40,596 nt of DNA, from assembly GCA_017441585.1 (NCBI GenBank), contig JAFRWW010000003.1, forward strand, positions 1-40,596, written 5' to 3'. Of this stretch, positions 26,312 through 33,967 are shown piece after piece; position 1 is the first letter of the stretch, and the number at the start of each line of letters is the position of its first letter. Under the pieces are notes generated by a model, which saw only the letters and a program-made list of their open reading frames with translations, ran no database searches and was not told the origin of the DNA. The stretch comes from Lachnospiraceae bacterium. GTDB taxonomy: Bacteria > Bacillota > Clostridia > Lachnospirales > Lachnospiraceae. The position numbers and the translations under genes were made by a program.

Positions 26312-26340
26312 ATATTATTACATAATTGCTTATTTGTCAA
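26312..26340 (-). promoter_or_regulatory. SigA promoter for the liv operon
   Basis: On the minus strand TTGACA (26335-26340) and TAATAT (26312-26317) with exactly 17 bases between. It lies about 110 bases before livK, just after the stop of the 26356-28800 gene. Confidence 0.8.
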
Positions 26341-26355
26341 GTTTATCGGCTTTTA

Positions 26356-28800
26356 TCACGCCTTTTTCCGCTCCGAAAGAGCCTTGTAAAATGCGGACAG
26401 AGGCATAAAACACTGGCCGAAATTTTTGACGGTGTTCCCCATCTCGTACACGGCGTCCTTATTACGGACTTTTTTGCCTCCCACACCCCGTGGAGGATTG
26501 GCGATGGCATTTTCAAAGGTGACGATGCCGGCCTCCAGATATTTTTCATCGCCGGTGAGCTCGTAAGCTATGGCCAAAGCCTCCAGCAACAACGTATTTG
26601 TATTTAATCTGTTGAGGGAGGGCAGTTCCTTATAATAGAACACGCCGTTTGCCATAAGCGCGTTATCCAAAAGATCGTCGACGGCAAAAATGATCAGATC
26701 CTTGAGTTCTTTGGACGGGAAGAACCTGTAATATCTCATCAGGCTTCCCACAGCCACGGATATCATAAAGCCCACTCTTATAGCGGTATTATCAGTATAG
26801 GGCGACAGCCAGCCGCCGTACTCATCCGTCCATTCCTTAAAATGTCCCACTATCCATTCGCCCTTTGAAACCCACTTTTTATCGCCGGTCTCGGCATAGA
26901 GTGCCACCAGCGACCTTAAGGCCCAGCCCGTTTCCCTGGCATTGCTCTCACCGCTCACCTGATAAGCCGGAGTTTCAAGAAGCCTCAATATGTTTTCGCC
27001 TATGCCAAGAGCAGTCTCATACGCCCTCTCATCACCGGTGAAATGATACATGTCAAGAAGGCCTTCCACCCACTCGTGGGAGCAGACCATGCAGCCCTCC
27101 ACACAGTGTCCCTGGGTGTGTTCCCACTGGCCCCCGATGAGCAGCTCGTCCCGGCTGTAATGGCACACATCCACATCCATCCAGTGGCTCGCGTTCGCTA
27201 TGGTATAATCAAGGAACCTCCTCTCTCCTGTCCTGGCATACAAAAGTGCACAGGCGTGAGGAAAGTCATATTCATTGTTTGACCATACCAGATTCCCCTT
27301 GCCACGTCCCTGTTCCGTATAGTGAAGATCCGGGGAGTCTCCGAAGTTCAGCATGCCGAAGCTCCTGCTGTGGGTATCGCACATGGACACCAGGGCGCGT
27401 TCCACATCGGTGCGTATATTCTCCTTTTTCACAAAGATATCGGGCATCACTCCCGCATCGGCATAAATATAAGGATTGATCCAGGGTCTGTCAGGCATCT
27501 GATATATCAAGGATCTGTTGTCAAGCTCGGCCATGGACTCTTTAGCATCATGAAAATGTAAAAGGAACCTCTGCTCACGGCTCATTCCGCTCTGCATGAC
27601 CACCTCTTCCACATCCCCGGGCACCAGCATCACATAGATCCCGGACTCATCCGCCTTTACCGCCTTGGGATAATTCTGCTGTGCCTGGAAAACGGTGGCG
27701 CATACGCCTCCTTCTTCATCCGTCACGTCCGTAAACAACGTGCCGTAAAACACCTCGGTAAAATGCTCATTAGCCTCACCGATTATATACTTCGCATCTA
27801 TGACCCTCTCCACGCTCTTATTATCGGAGATGGTGAAATTCGTCTTATAATTGGAACTGCCCACGCAGGTGCGGACTCCAAAGCCGCCCTCCTTATTTTC
27901 GATCATATCCAGATATTTGGTGCCGGTGGTCTCATACAAAGGACCGGTCAGATCCGGGACTCCCGTGGATATGCTGCCCTCACCCACGGAATCACCGCGG
28001 CCTATGGAGCCCTTCACCTCCAGTTCGGGATCATAGGGCGAATCCTCTTTTCTTTTGACCTGAAAAATAAGGGATTTGACATGCATCGGTTCATCAACGG
28101 ATGCGATAAGCCTGTATGACACCTCCACCCATGGCTTACCCGCCCAGGCGGTCAGCTTCACTTCAAAGGTGGGAAGAGGATCGGCAGACGTTTTTCCTGC
28201 TGAGGTTTCCAAAAAGTCTCCGCTCGCCGGCAAAGTACATTTTCCCATACAGCGCAGCACCGATACCAAAGGACCTGCCTCCATGATTCTCCAGTCCAAG
28301 AGCTTCATCCCATAATCCTTTATGCGATCATCCGAAAGGAAAGGGCCTGCAAGCTGCGATCCCCGGTATTTTTGCCTGCCTGATTCAAGCTCCGTAAATA
28401 TCCGGTCAGTTCCATCCTCTACCGCAAACCTCACGGCACCTGTATCCACTGTGATCACACTGCCCGATCTACTGGTAAGGCCTGTATCGGTATCCGCCCC
28501 CAAAGCATTTTCACCGACGGCAATTTGTTCGCTCTCATCAGCCACCCTCGCCAGGAGCTCACAGCCCTTATTAGCAGGCAGGTCCGCGGTAAATCTTAAG
28601 TAAACAAATTTTGCACTGCCGTCATCATAACGGGCAGTCACCTTTAACTGGACCGGCCGTTCCTTTCCGGCCTGAGTCACCTTTAAAATGTTTTTACCGG
28701 TAAATTCACCCTTTGCAAAGGGGATCCCCACACTGCAGTGTTCATCAATCCTGTCATACCTGTAAAGCTTCGGAAAATGCAGTATTATCTCTTTTGCCAT
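26356..28800 (-). CDS. YetA/PcRGLX-like protein (putative rhamnogalacturonan-type lyase fold)
   Basis: An 814-residue protein without signal peptide or membrane helix, hence cytoplasmic. The N-terminus (about 1-110) looks like the beta-rich domain of the YetA/PcRGLX group, with VGIPFAKGEF and the stretch YDDGSAKFVYLRF. A second beta-rich part runs to about 400. The C-terminal 400 residues are helical with recurring Trp/His/Tyr-rich helices, like an alpha/alpha toroid of a polysaccharide lyase or hydrolase (for example ALLYARTGERRFLDYTIANA). The family includes an exo-acting rhamnogalacturonan lyase in fungi and YetA of Bacillus subtilis. The assignment rests on pattern memory and could be a different carbohydrate-active family. 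GGAGGAGG precedes the ATG at 28800. It stands alone between two amino-acid operons. Confidence 0.55.
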   Translation of the reverse strand: MAKEIILHFPKLYRYDRIDEHCSVGIPFAKGEFTGKNILKVTQAGKERPVQLKVTARYDDGSAKFVYLRFTADLPANKGCELLARVADESEQIAVGENALGADTDTGLTSRSGSVITVDTGAVRFAVEDGTDRIFTELESGRQKYRGSQLAGPFLSDDRIKDYGMKLLDWRIMEAGPLVSVLRCMGKCTLPASGDFLETSAGKTSADPLPTFEVKLTAWAGKPWVEVSYRLIASVDEPMHVKSLIFQVKRKEDSPYDPELEVKGSIGRGDSVGEGSISTGVPDLTGPLYETTGTKYLDMIENKEGGFGVRTCVGSSNYKTNFTISDNKSVERVIDAKYIIGEANEHFTEVFYGTLFTDVTDEEGGVCATVFQAQQNYPKAVKADESGIYVMLVPGDVEEVVMQSGMSREQRFLLHFHDAKESMAELDNRSLIYQMPDRPWINPYIYADAGVMPDIFVKKENIRTDVERALVSMCDTHSRSFGMLNFGDSPDLHYTEQGRGKGNLVWSNNEYDFPHACALLYARTGERRFLDYTIANASHWMDVDVCHYSRDELLIGGQWEHTQGHCVEGCMVCSHEWVEGLLDMYHFTGDERAYETALGIGENILRLLETPAYQVSGESNARETGWALRSLVALYAETGDKKWVSKGEWIVGHFKEWTDEYGGWLSPYTDNTAIRVGFMISVAVGSLMRYYRFFPSKELKDLIIFAVDDLLDNALMANGVFYYKELPSLNRLNTNTLLLEALAIAYELTGDEKYLEAGIVTFENAIANPPRGVGGKKVRNKDAVYEMGNTVKNFGQCFMPLSAFYKALSERKKA

Positions 28801-28829
28801 CGAAAAACCTCCTCCTTATGTTTTACCTT

Positions 28830-28835
28830 ATTATA
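28830..28835 (-). promoter_or_regulatory. Possible -10 box for the 28800 gene
   Basis: TATAAT on the minus strand, 30 bases before the start codon. No good -35 is seen 16-18 bases upstream, so this is only a candidate. Confidence 0.3.
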
Positions 28836-28908
28836 CCCCTGACAGTTTGATACTTCTTTTCATTTCATAATCAAAGACAGCCATCCTTAATTATCTATTG
28901 TCATATAC

Positions 28909-28944
28909 AAAAAAAACAGACCTGCATGAAGCAGATCTGTTTTA
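28909..28944 (-). terminator. Rho-independent terminator after leuD
   Basis: Minus strand: ACAGATCTGC and GCAGGTCTGT pair over ten positions with one G-U, loop of five, extended by AAAA/TTTT and followed by a run of eight T (28909-28916). It starts a few bases after the leuD stop and ends the ilvB-ilvN-leuC-leuD operon. Confidence 0.9.
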
Positions 28945-28948
28945 ATGA

Positions 28949-29434
28949 TCATTTTGCGTTGATATAATTCACCAGACCCTCAGCCTTTATGATCTTTTGC
29001 ATGAATTCGGGAAAGGCCTGTCCCTGATAAGTCTTCCCTGTAGTATCATCGGTGATAAGACCTGTATCAAAATCGATGGACACCTCATGTCCGTCCTCGA
29101 TCGCCGTCGCCGCCTCCTCACACTCTATTATGGGCAGCCCTATATTTATGGCGTTGCGATAAAAGATCCTGGCAAAGGTACAGGCGATCACACAGGATAT
29201 ACCCGAATCCTTTATGACCTGGGGCGCATGTTCCCTGGAAGAACCGCAGCCAAAGTTCCTGCCGGCCACCATGATATCGCCCTTGCTCACCCTCTTTGTA
29301 AAGGTATCATCTATATCCTCCATACAATGGCTCGCCAGTTCCATGCGATCCTGTATGGCCAGATATCTTGCGGGGATGATCACATCCGTATCCACATTGT
29401 CTCCATATTTAAAAACTTTTCCTTTTGCGTTCAT
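28949..29434 (-). CDS. leuD: 3-isopropylmalate dehydratase small subunit
   Basis: Small subunit of the enzyme that isomerises 2- to 3-isopropylmalate in leucine synthesis; works with LeuC. 161 residues from the chosen start, the size of the short (archaeal/clostridial) form. Family stretches [15 protein letters not shown] near the N-terminus and [14 protein letters not shown] in the middle are clear. The frame is open to 29470, but ATG at 29434 has AAGGAG six bases upstream and gives the usual start [12 protein letters not shown] 170-base gap with a dispersed repeat parts it from leuC. Confidence 0.96.
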   Translation of the reverse strand: MNAKGKVFKYGDNVDTDVIIPARYLAIQDRMELASHCMEDIDDTFTKRVSKGDIMVAGRNFGCGSSREHAPQVIKDSGISCVIACTFARIFYRNAINIGLPIIECEEAATAIEDGHEVSIDFDTGLITDDTTGKTYQGQAFPEFMQKIIKAEGLVNYINAK

Positions 29435-29473
29435 GTCATTCTCCTTTTTACACAAAGGGCATATTTTCATCCG

Positions 29474-29573
29474 CTGTCATTCTGAGCGCAGCGAAGAATC
29501 TTTTCAACCCCGGCATATTAATAATGCCTGATCTTTCAAGGTCCTTCCTCACTTCGTTCGTCAGGATGACAAT
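29474..29573. repeat. Dispersed inverted repeat inside the leuC-leuD gap
   Basis: Two facing units: CTGTCATTCTGAGCGCAGCG and following bases (29474-29502), and the inverse TCCTTCCTCACTTCGTTCG through CAGGATGACA (29535-29572). They can fold back on each other in the leuC-leuD transcript. Same family as 1-150, 19413-19540 and 36631-36755. Confidence 0.75.
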
Positions 29574-29604
29574 CAAACAATCAATTTATACCCAATTCAA
29601 ATGG

Positions 29605-30876
29605 TCAATCAATCCCAAGTTCATCCGGGCCGCAGATATAACCGGTCACTGCCGATGCGGCGGCAACCGCAGGTGAAGCCAGATAGACCTCGGAATCCGT
29701 ATGTCCCATTCTGCCTACAAAGTTACGATTGGTGGTGGAGATGGCGCGCTCACCGGCAGCCAGCACTCCCATATGTCCTCCCAGGCAGGGTCCGCAGGTG
29801 GGTGTGCTCACAATGGCACCCGCCTTGATAAAGTCAGCCACCAGGCCTTCCTCAATGGCCTGAAGATAAATAGCCTGGGTTCCGGGGATTACAATGCATC
29901 TTACATCCTTATGAATCTTCCTGCCCTTAAGTATCTCGGCAGCCTGTCTCAGATCCTGGATACGGCCGTTGGTACATGAACCGATCACTGACTGGTGGAT
30001 CACCACCTTATCCTTTATCTCACTCAAAGTCTTAGTATTCTCAGGCAGATGAGGGAAAGCCACGGTGCTTTCGAGCTCGGACAGATCTATGTCATAGACT
30101 GCCGTATACTCAGCATCCTCATCGGCCTCAAAAACCTTATACTCTCTCTTTGAATGCTCCTTCATATACTCTATGGTCTTTTCATCCACGGGGAAGATAC
30201 CATTCTTGCCTCCGGCCTCTATGGCCATGTTCGCTATGGTCAGACGATCATCCATGGAAAGTGACTTTACGCCCTCTCCGGCAAATTCCATGGACTGATA
30301 AAGCGCTCCGTCCACGCCGATCATGCCGATTATATGAAGGATCACATCCTTACCTGACACCCATTTCTTAAGCTGTCCCTTAAGGTTGAACTTGATGGCG
30401 GAAGGTACCTTGAACCAGGCCTTGCCCGTAGCCATACCGGCTGCCATATCGGTGGAACCCACGCCTGTGGAAAAGGCTCCCAGAGCACCGTAGGTACAGG
30501 TGTGGGAATCGGCACCGATTATGCAGTCGCCGGCCACCGTCAGTCCCAGCTCAGGCAAGAGTGCATGCTCTATGCCCATCTTTCCCACATCATAGTAATT
30601 CGTTATCTCATGAGCCGCCGCAAAATCCCTGACGCACTTGCAGTTCTCGGCGCTCTTTATATCCTTGTTGGGAGTAAAGTGATCCATGACCAGGGCTATC
30701 TTTTCCCCGTCAAAAACCTTATCATCATTAAACCTTCCCATCTCCCTTATGGCCACGGGGGTCGTGATATCATTTCCCAACACCAGATCCAAATTGGCCT
30801 CGATGAGATCTCCCGCCTTAACAAAAGGGAGTCCCGCATGGGCCGCCAGGATCTTCTGAGTCATTGTCATTCCCAT
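29605..30876 (-). CDS. leuC: 3-isopropylmalate dehydratase large subunit
   Basis: Carries the 4Fe-4S cluster and, with LeuD, isomerises isopropylmalate. The 423 residues fit the homoaconitase-like two-subunit form found in archaea and clostridia rather than the longer enterobacterial one. Cluster ligands are visible in [25 protein letters not shown] and [19 protein letters not shown] stands nine bases before ATG 30876; a second ATG two codons on (30870) is also possible. It begins 39 bases after ilvN. Confidence 0.96.
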   Translation of the reverse strand: MGMTMTQKILAAHAGLPFVKAGDLIEANLDLVLGNDITTPVAIREMGRFNDDKVFDGEKIALVMDHFTPNKDIKSAENCKCVRDFAAAHEITNYYDVGKMGIEHALLPELGLTVAGDCIIGADSHTCTYGALGAFSTGVGSTDMAAGMATGKAWFKVPSAIKFNLKGQLKKWVSGKDVILHIIGMIGVDGALYQSMEFAGEGVKSLSMDDRLTIANMAIEAGGKNGIFPVDEKTIEYMKEHSKREYKVFEADEDAEYTAVYDIDLSELESTVAFPHLPENTKTLSEIKDKVVIHQSVIGSCTNGRIQDLRQAAEILKGRKIHKDVRCIVIPGTQAIYLQAIEEGLVADFIKAGAIVSTPTCGPCLGGHMGVLAAGERAISTTNRNFVGRMGHTDSEVYLASPAVAAASAVTGYICGPDELGID

Positions 30877-30915
30877 ATTATATTGCTCCTTTCATAACTT
30901 ATGCCTGTCATGTTC

Positions 30916-31395
30916 TTACTCGCTGCACCGGGGCAGGGCCAGAGTTCCGGTACGAGCTATCTCTACTATACTGATGCCCTTAAGCAACTTTATCAGTGTC
31001 TGGATCCTGCAGGGTCTGTCACAGATCTGCAGCATCATCTGTGTCGAAGACATATCCACTATGTCAGCCTTCATGGCTGAGGCTATCTCCATGATATCGC
31101 TGCGGTTTGACTTATTGTACTTAACCTTTATCAGCATCAGCTCCCTGGGGATCGATGCCTCCTCATCAAAGGTTTTTATCTTGATGACATCCAGCTTCTT
31201 ATTAAGCTGTTTCTCGATCTGCTCTATGGTACGCTCATCTCCGGATGAAACTATGGTCATACAGGAAACAGCGGTATCATCAGTCTCTCCCACAGCCAGG
31301 GAATCTATGTTAAAGCATCTTCTTGCAAAAAGTCCGGCTATCTTTGCCAGCACACCGGATCTGTTTTCCACAAGAACGGAATATATTTTTTTCAT
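30916..31395 (-). CDS. ilvN: Acetolactate synthase small (regulatory) subunit
   Basis: Regulatory subunit that binds valine and sets the activity of the catalytic subunit. The N-terminal ACT domain (YSVLVENRSGVLAKIAGLFA, about residues 4-75, with FNIDSLAVGETDD) and a second ACT-like half are present; 159 residues is normal. It lies 15 bases after ilvB. Some genomes call this gene ilvH. Confidence 0.95.
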   Translation of the reverse strand: MKKIYSVLVENRSGVLAKIAGLFARRCFNIDSLAVGETDDTAVSCMTIVSSGDERTIEQIEKQLNKKLDVIKIKTFDEEASIPRELMLIKVKYNKSNRSDIMEIASAMKADIVDMSSTQMMLQICDRPCRIQTLIKLLKGISIVEIARTGTLALPRCSE

Positions 31396-31410
31396 TTCTT
31401 TCTCCCTTTA

Positions 31411-33039
31411 TCACACCAGATCCATGGGATCTATGATACACTCCATCAGCGCCAGGGAATCATCCGCCAGGAAGTCGGCGATGACCTTATCGATATTCTC
31501 CATATTCTGCACTCTGACAAAAGGTATGTCATAAGCTAGAGCTATCTTTTCCAGATCGGGGCTTCCCGTCAGATCCACCACGGAATAATTATCATTATAT
31601 TTAAAATGCTGATACTGACGCACCATGCCCAGATAATTATTCTTGAGGACGATAACCTTTATGTTGATGGCGTGCTGCTTCATGGTGGCAAATTCCATAA
31701 ACGACATCTGGAAAGCACCGTCTCCGCACACGGCCACCACCTGGGCGTCATCGCCAAGGGCCCGCTTTGCGCCCATGCCCGCGGGGATGGAATAGCCCAT
31801 GGTACCCATTCCGCCGCTGGTAAGGAAACGTCCCTTCTTCATCACATAATTCGCGCAAGACCAGATCTGGTTCTGACCCACATCGGCTATATAGATCCCG
31901 TCATCCTTCATGGCACGGGAGAGCTTATCGATAAATACCGCGGGATCCACGTACCTTTGATCGGGATGGCGTTTCTTCACGAGCTTAACCTTATACTCAT
32001 CCAGAGTTTCCAGCCACTGCTTGTGGGGAGGCACGATCACATCCTTAGCCTCCTCCTCAATCTGCATGAGAATGGTCTTTACATCACCCACGATAGGTAT
32101 GGTGGACGCCGCATTCTTGCCTATCTCCGCAGGGTCCACATCTATGTGCACCATCACCTTGTTCTCGGTGATGAGATCGGGCTGGTTCACCGCACGGTCC
32201 GCCACTCTCGCCCCAATTATCACCAGCAGGTCAGCATCGTTCATGGCGGCGTTGGCATAACCCTTACCGTTATTGCCCACCATGCCGTAATACATCTCAT
32301 GATCGGAGGGCAGCACGCCTATTCCCATCATGGTATGCACCACGGGAACACGGTACTTTGCGGCAAAATCTGCAAGCTCAGTCTGGGCTCCGGACAAAAT
32401 AACGCCGCCGCCTGCACATATAAGCGGCTTCTTTGCCTTTGAAAGCTCCTTGAGCAGTTTTTTTATCTGAACCACATTTCCCTTTACGGTGGGCTTATAG
32501 GTCCTGAGCACCACCTCTTCGGGATAGGAAAACTTGTCAAGCTTGGCATTCTGGATATCTATGGGCACATCTATGAGCACAGGTCCTCTTCGGCCGGTAT
32601 TCGCTATATGAAAAGCCTCTTTAAAGACTCTGGGGATATCCTTTACATCCTTTACCAGATAAGAATACTTCACAAAGGATTCCACCGCACCGGTAATATC
32701 AGCCTCCTGGAACACATCCGACCCCAGGAGAGTGGACTCCACCTGTCCCGTGATACACACCATGGGAATGGAATCCGCATAAGCCGTAGCTATACCTGTG
32801 ATAAGATTGGTAGCACCGGGACCCGAAGTCACCGCACACACTCCCACCGCACCGGTGACCCTGGAATATCCGTTGGCGGCATGTCCCGCATTCTGCTCGG
32901 TGCGCACCAGCACCGACTCTATCTCATCCGTCTGGAGCATGCTGTTATAGAAAGGAGCTATGGCCACTCCGGGGTAACCGAATACAGCCCTTACTCCCTC
33001 TGCCTCCAGACATTTTACCATTGCATCACAACCAAGCAT
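31411..33039 (-). CDS. ilvB: Acetolactate synthase large (catalytic) subunit
   Basis: Thiamine-diphosphate enzyme that joins two pyruvates, or pyruvate and 2-oxobutyrate, as the first common step of valine, leucine and isoleucine synthesis. 542 residues; catalytic Glu48 in VRTEQNAGHAANGYSR, FAD/substrate region and the ThDP motif GDGAFQMSFMEFATMKQ to KNNYLGMVRQ are clear. The frame is open to a TTG at 33045, but ATG 33039 follows GGAGA by six bases and is preferred. First gene of ilvB-ilvN-leuC-leuD; ilvC, ilvD, leuA and leuB are not in the window. A terminator-like hairpin stands directly before its ribosome binding site. Confidence 0.95.
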   Translation of the reverse strand: MLGCDAMVKCLEAEGVRAVFGYPGVAIAPFYNSMLQTDEIESVLVRTEQNAGHAANGYSRVTGAVGVCAVTSGPGATNLITGIATAYADSIPMVCITGQVESTLLGSDVFQEADITGAVESFVKYSYLVKDVKDIPRVFKEAFHIANTGRRGPVLIDVPIDIQNAKLDKFSYPEEVVLRTYKPTVKGNVVQIKKLLKELSKAKKPLICAGGGVILSGAQTELADFAAKYRVPVVHTMMGIGVLPSDHEMYYGMVGNNGKGYANAAMNDADLLVIIGARVADRAVNQPDLITENKVMVHIDVDPAEIGKNAASTIPIVGDVKTILMQIEEEAKDVIVPPHKQWLETLDEYKVKLVKKRHPDQRYVDPAVFIDKLSRAMKDDGIYIADVGQNQIWSCANYVMKKGRFLTSGGMGTMGYSIPAGMGAKRALGDDAQVVAVCGDGAFQMSFMEFATMKQHAINIKVIVLKNNYLGMVRQYQHFKYNDNYSVVDLTGSPDLEKIALAYDIPFVRVQNMENIDKVIADFLADDSLALMECIIDPMDLV

Positions 33040-33056
33040 AATCAATCTCCATTAAT

Positions 33057-33109
33057 AAAAAAATGAACCGGTATGACGCTCCCTTCCTCAAAGGACTTAC
33101 GACATACCG
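33057..33109 (-). promoter_or_regulatory. Terminator-like hairpin in the ilvB leader
   Basis: On the minus strand CGGTATG (33103-33109) and CATACCG (33069-33075) form a 7-bp stem extended by two pairs past a mismatch. A smaller hairpin (CCTT/AAGG) lies inside, and TTCA with seven T (33057-33063) follows. The T-run ends just before the ilvB ribosome binding site. It looks like an attenuator. I see no T-box sequence and no convincing leader peptide rich in Leu, Val or Ile. Confidence 0.5.
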
Positions 33110-33170
33110 AATCATAAGTGTATCATAAAACCATCCGCCATTGCGAGTATGACAGGGTAAAGCACACAAG

Positions 33171-33200
33171 TTGCTTTTTATATATTCAATCTGATATAAT
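33171..33200 (+). promoter_or_regulatory. SigA-type promoter for the DUF624 gene
   Basis: TTGCTT (33171-33176) and a perfect TATAAT (33195-33200) with 18 bases between, ending 22 bases before the ATG. AGGAG at 33208-33212 is the ribosome binding site. Confidence 0.65.
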
Positions 33201-33222
33201 AGCCCTCAGGAGTACTTGACAG

Positions 33223-33918
33223 ATGGAGAAGGATAAAAACATCGAAAAAGAAACACCACAGCCCAAAGGCCCCGTGTATGATGATCAGGAAGGCGCTGCC
33301 GAAGAGCTCACCATAAGACAGAAGTTGCTTGGTGCCTTTGACAGATTCGGGGATCTTTTTATGCTGAATGTCTATTTTTCAATATCATGCGTCCCCATCA
33401 TAACGATCGGCGCGGCTTTTACCGCCCTCTACACCGTGACCAACAAAATGAGGGCTGACAAAGACGGCAGGCTTTTCAGAGAATACCTGAAAGCCTTCAG
33501 GGAAAATCTGAAACCCGGCATCATCATCTTTTGTGCCGACCTTGTGCTGATCGCCCTTGTAATGATCTTAAGCCAACGGCCGTCTTTTTTGATAATTTCG
33601 GGGATCCTGTTTTTTTTACTTTCCTTCGCCATACCGCTGCAGTTTCCGCTGCTGGCCAGATATAAGAACACTCCTTTGCGGATAATGCTTAACGCTCTGG
33701 CCCTTTGTGTGGCCCATCCCCTCATCTGGTTCAAGCTCTATTTTATATGGATGCTTCCCGTGGTGGTATATTACTTCTATCCGCGCATCATGCTTTATAC
33801 CTGGTATCTGTGGACGCTGATACTCACCGCCCTCTTTGCATATATTTGTTCAGGCTTCCTGCTTAAATTTTATGAAAAGATAGAGGCCGAGGATCCGACG
33901 GGACAGGAAAACAAATAA
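33223..33918 (+). CDS. DUF624/YesL-like membrane protein
   Basis: A 231-residue polytopic protein with about five membrane helices and a charged N-terminus of 30 residues. The stretch RFGDLFMLNVYFSISCVPIITIGAAFTALYTVTNKM is the hallmark opening of the DUF624 (YesL) group (residues about 41-76). The function is not known; members often lie beside carbohydrate ABC transporters and polysaccharide genes. Here none of those is next to it, but a YetA-like gene lies 4.4 kb away. It is the only plus-strand gene, with its own promoter, and is convergent with metH across 49 bases without a clear terminator. Confidence 0.85.
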   Translation: MEKDKNIEKETPQPKGPVYDDQEGAAEELTIRQKLLGAFDRFGDLFMLNVYFSISCVPIITIGAAFTALYTVTNKMRADKDGRLFREYLKAFRENLKPGIIIFCADLVLIALVMILSQRPSFLIISGILFFLLSFAIPLQFPLLARYKNTPLRIMLNALALCVAHPLIWFKLYFIWMLPVVVYYFYPRIMLYTWYLWTLILTALFAYICSGFLLKFYEKIEAEDPTGQENK

Positions 33919-33967
33919 CCGGACCACTATTCAGAACAGCACCTGGATCTGTGAAATTTCTATAATC

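Noticed and set aside
33046..33222. T-box riboswitch or Leu/Val/Ile leader peptide before ilvB
   Set aside because: No AGGGTGG-type T-box sequence is seen, and the only short frames have one or two such codons and no ribosome binding site.
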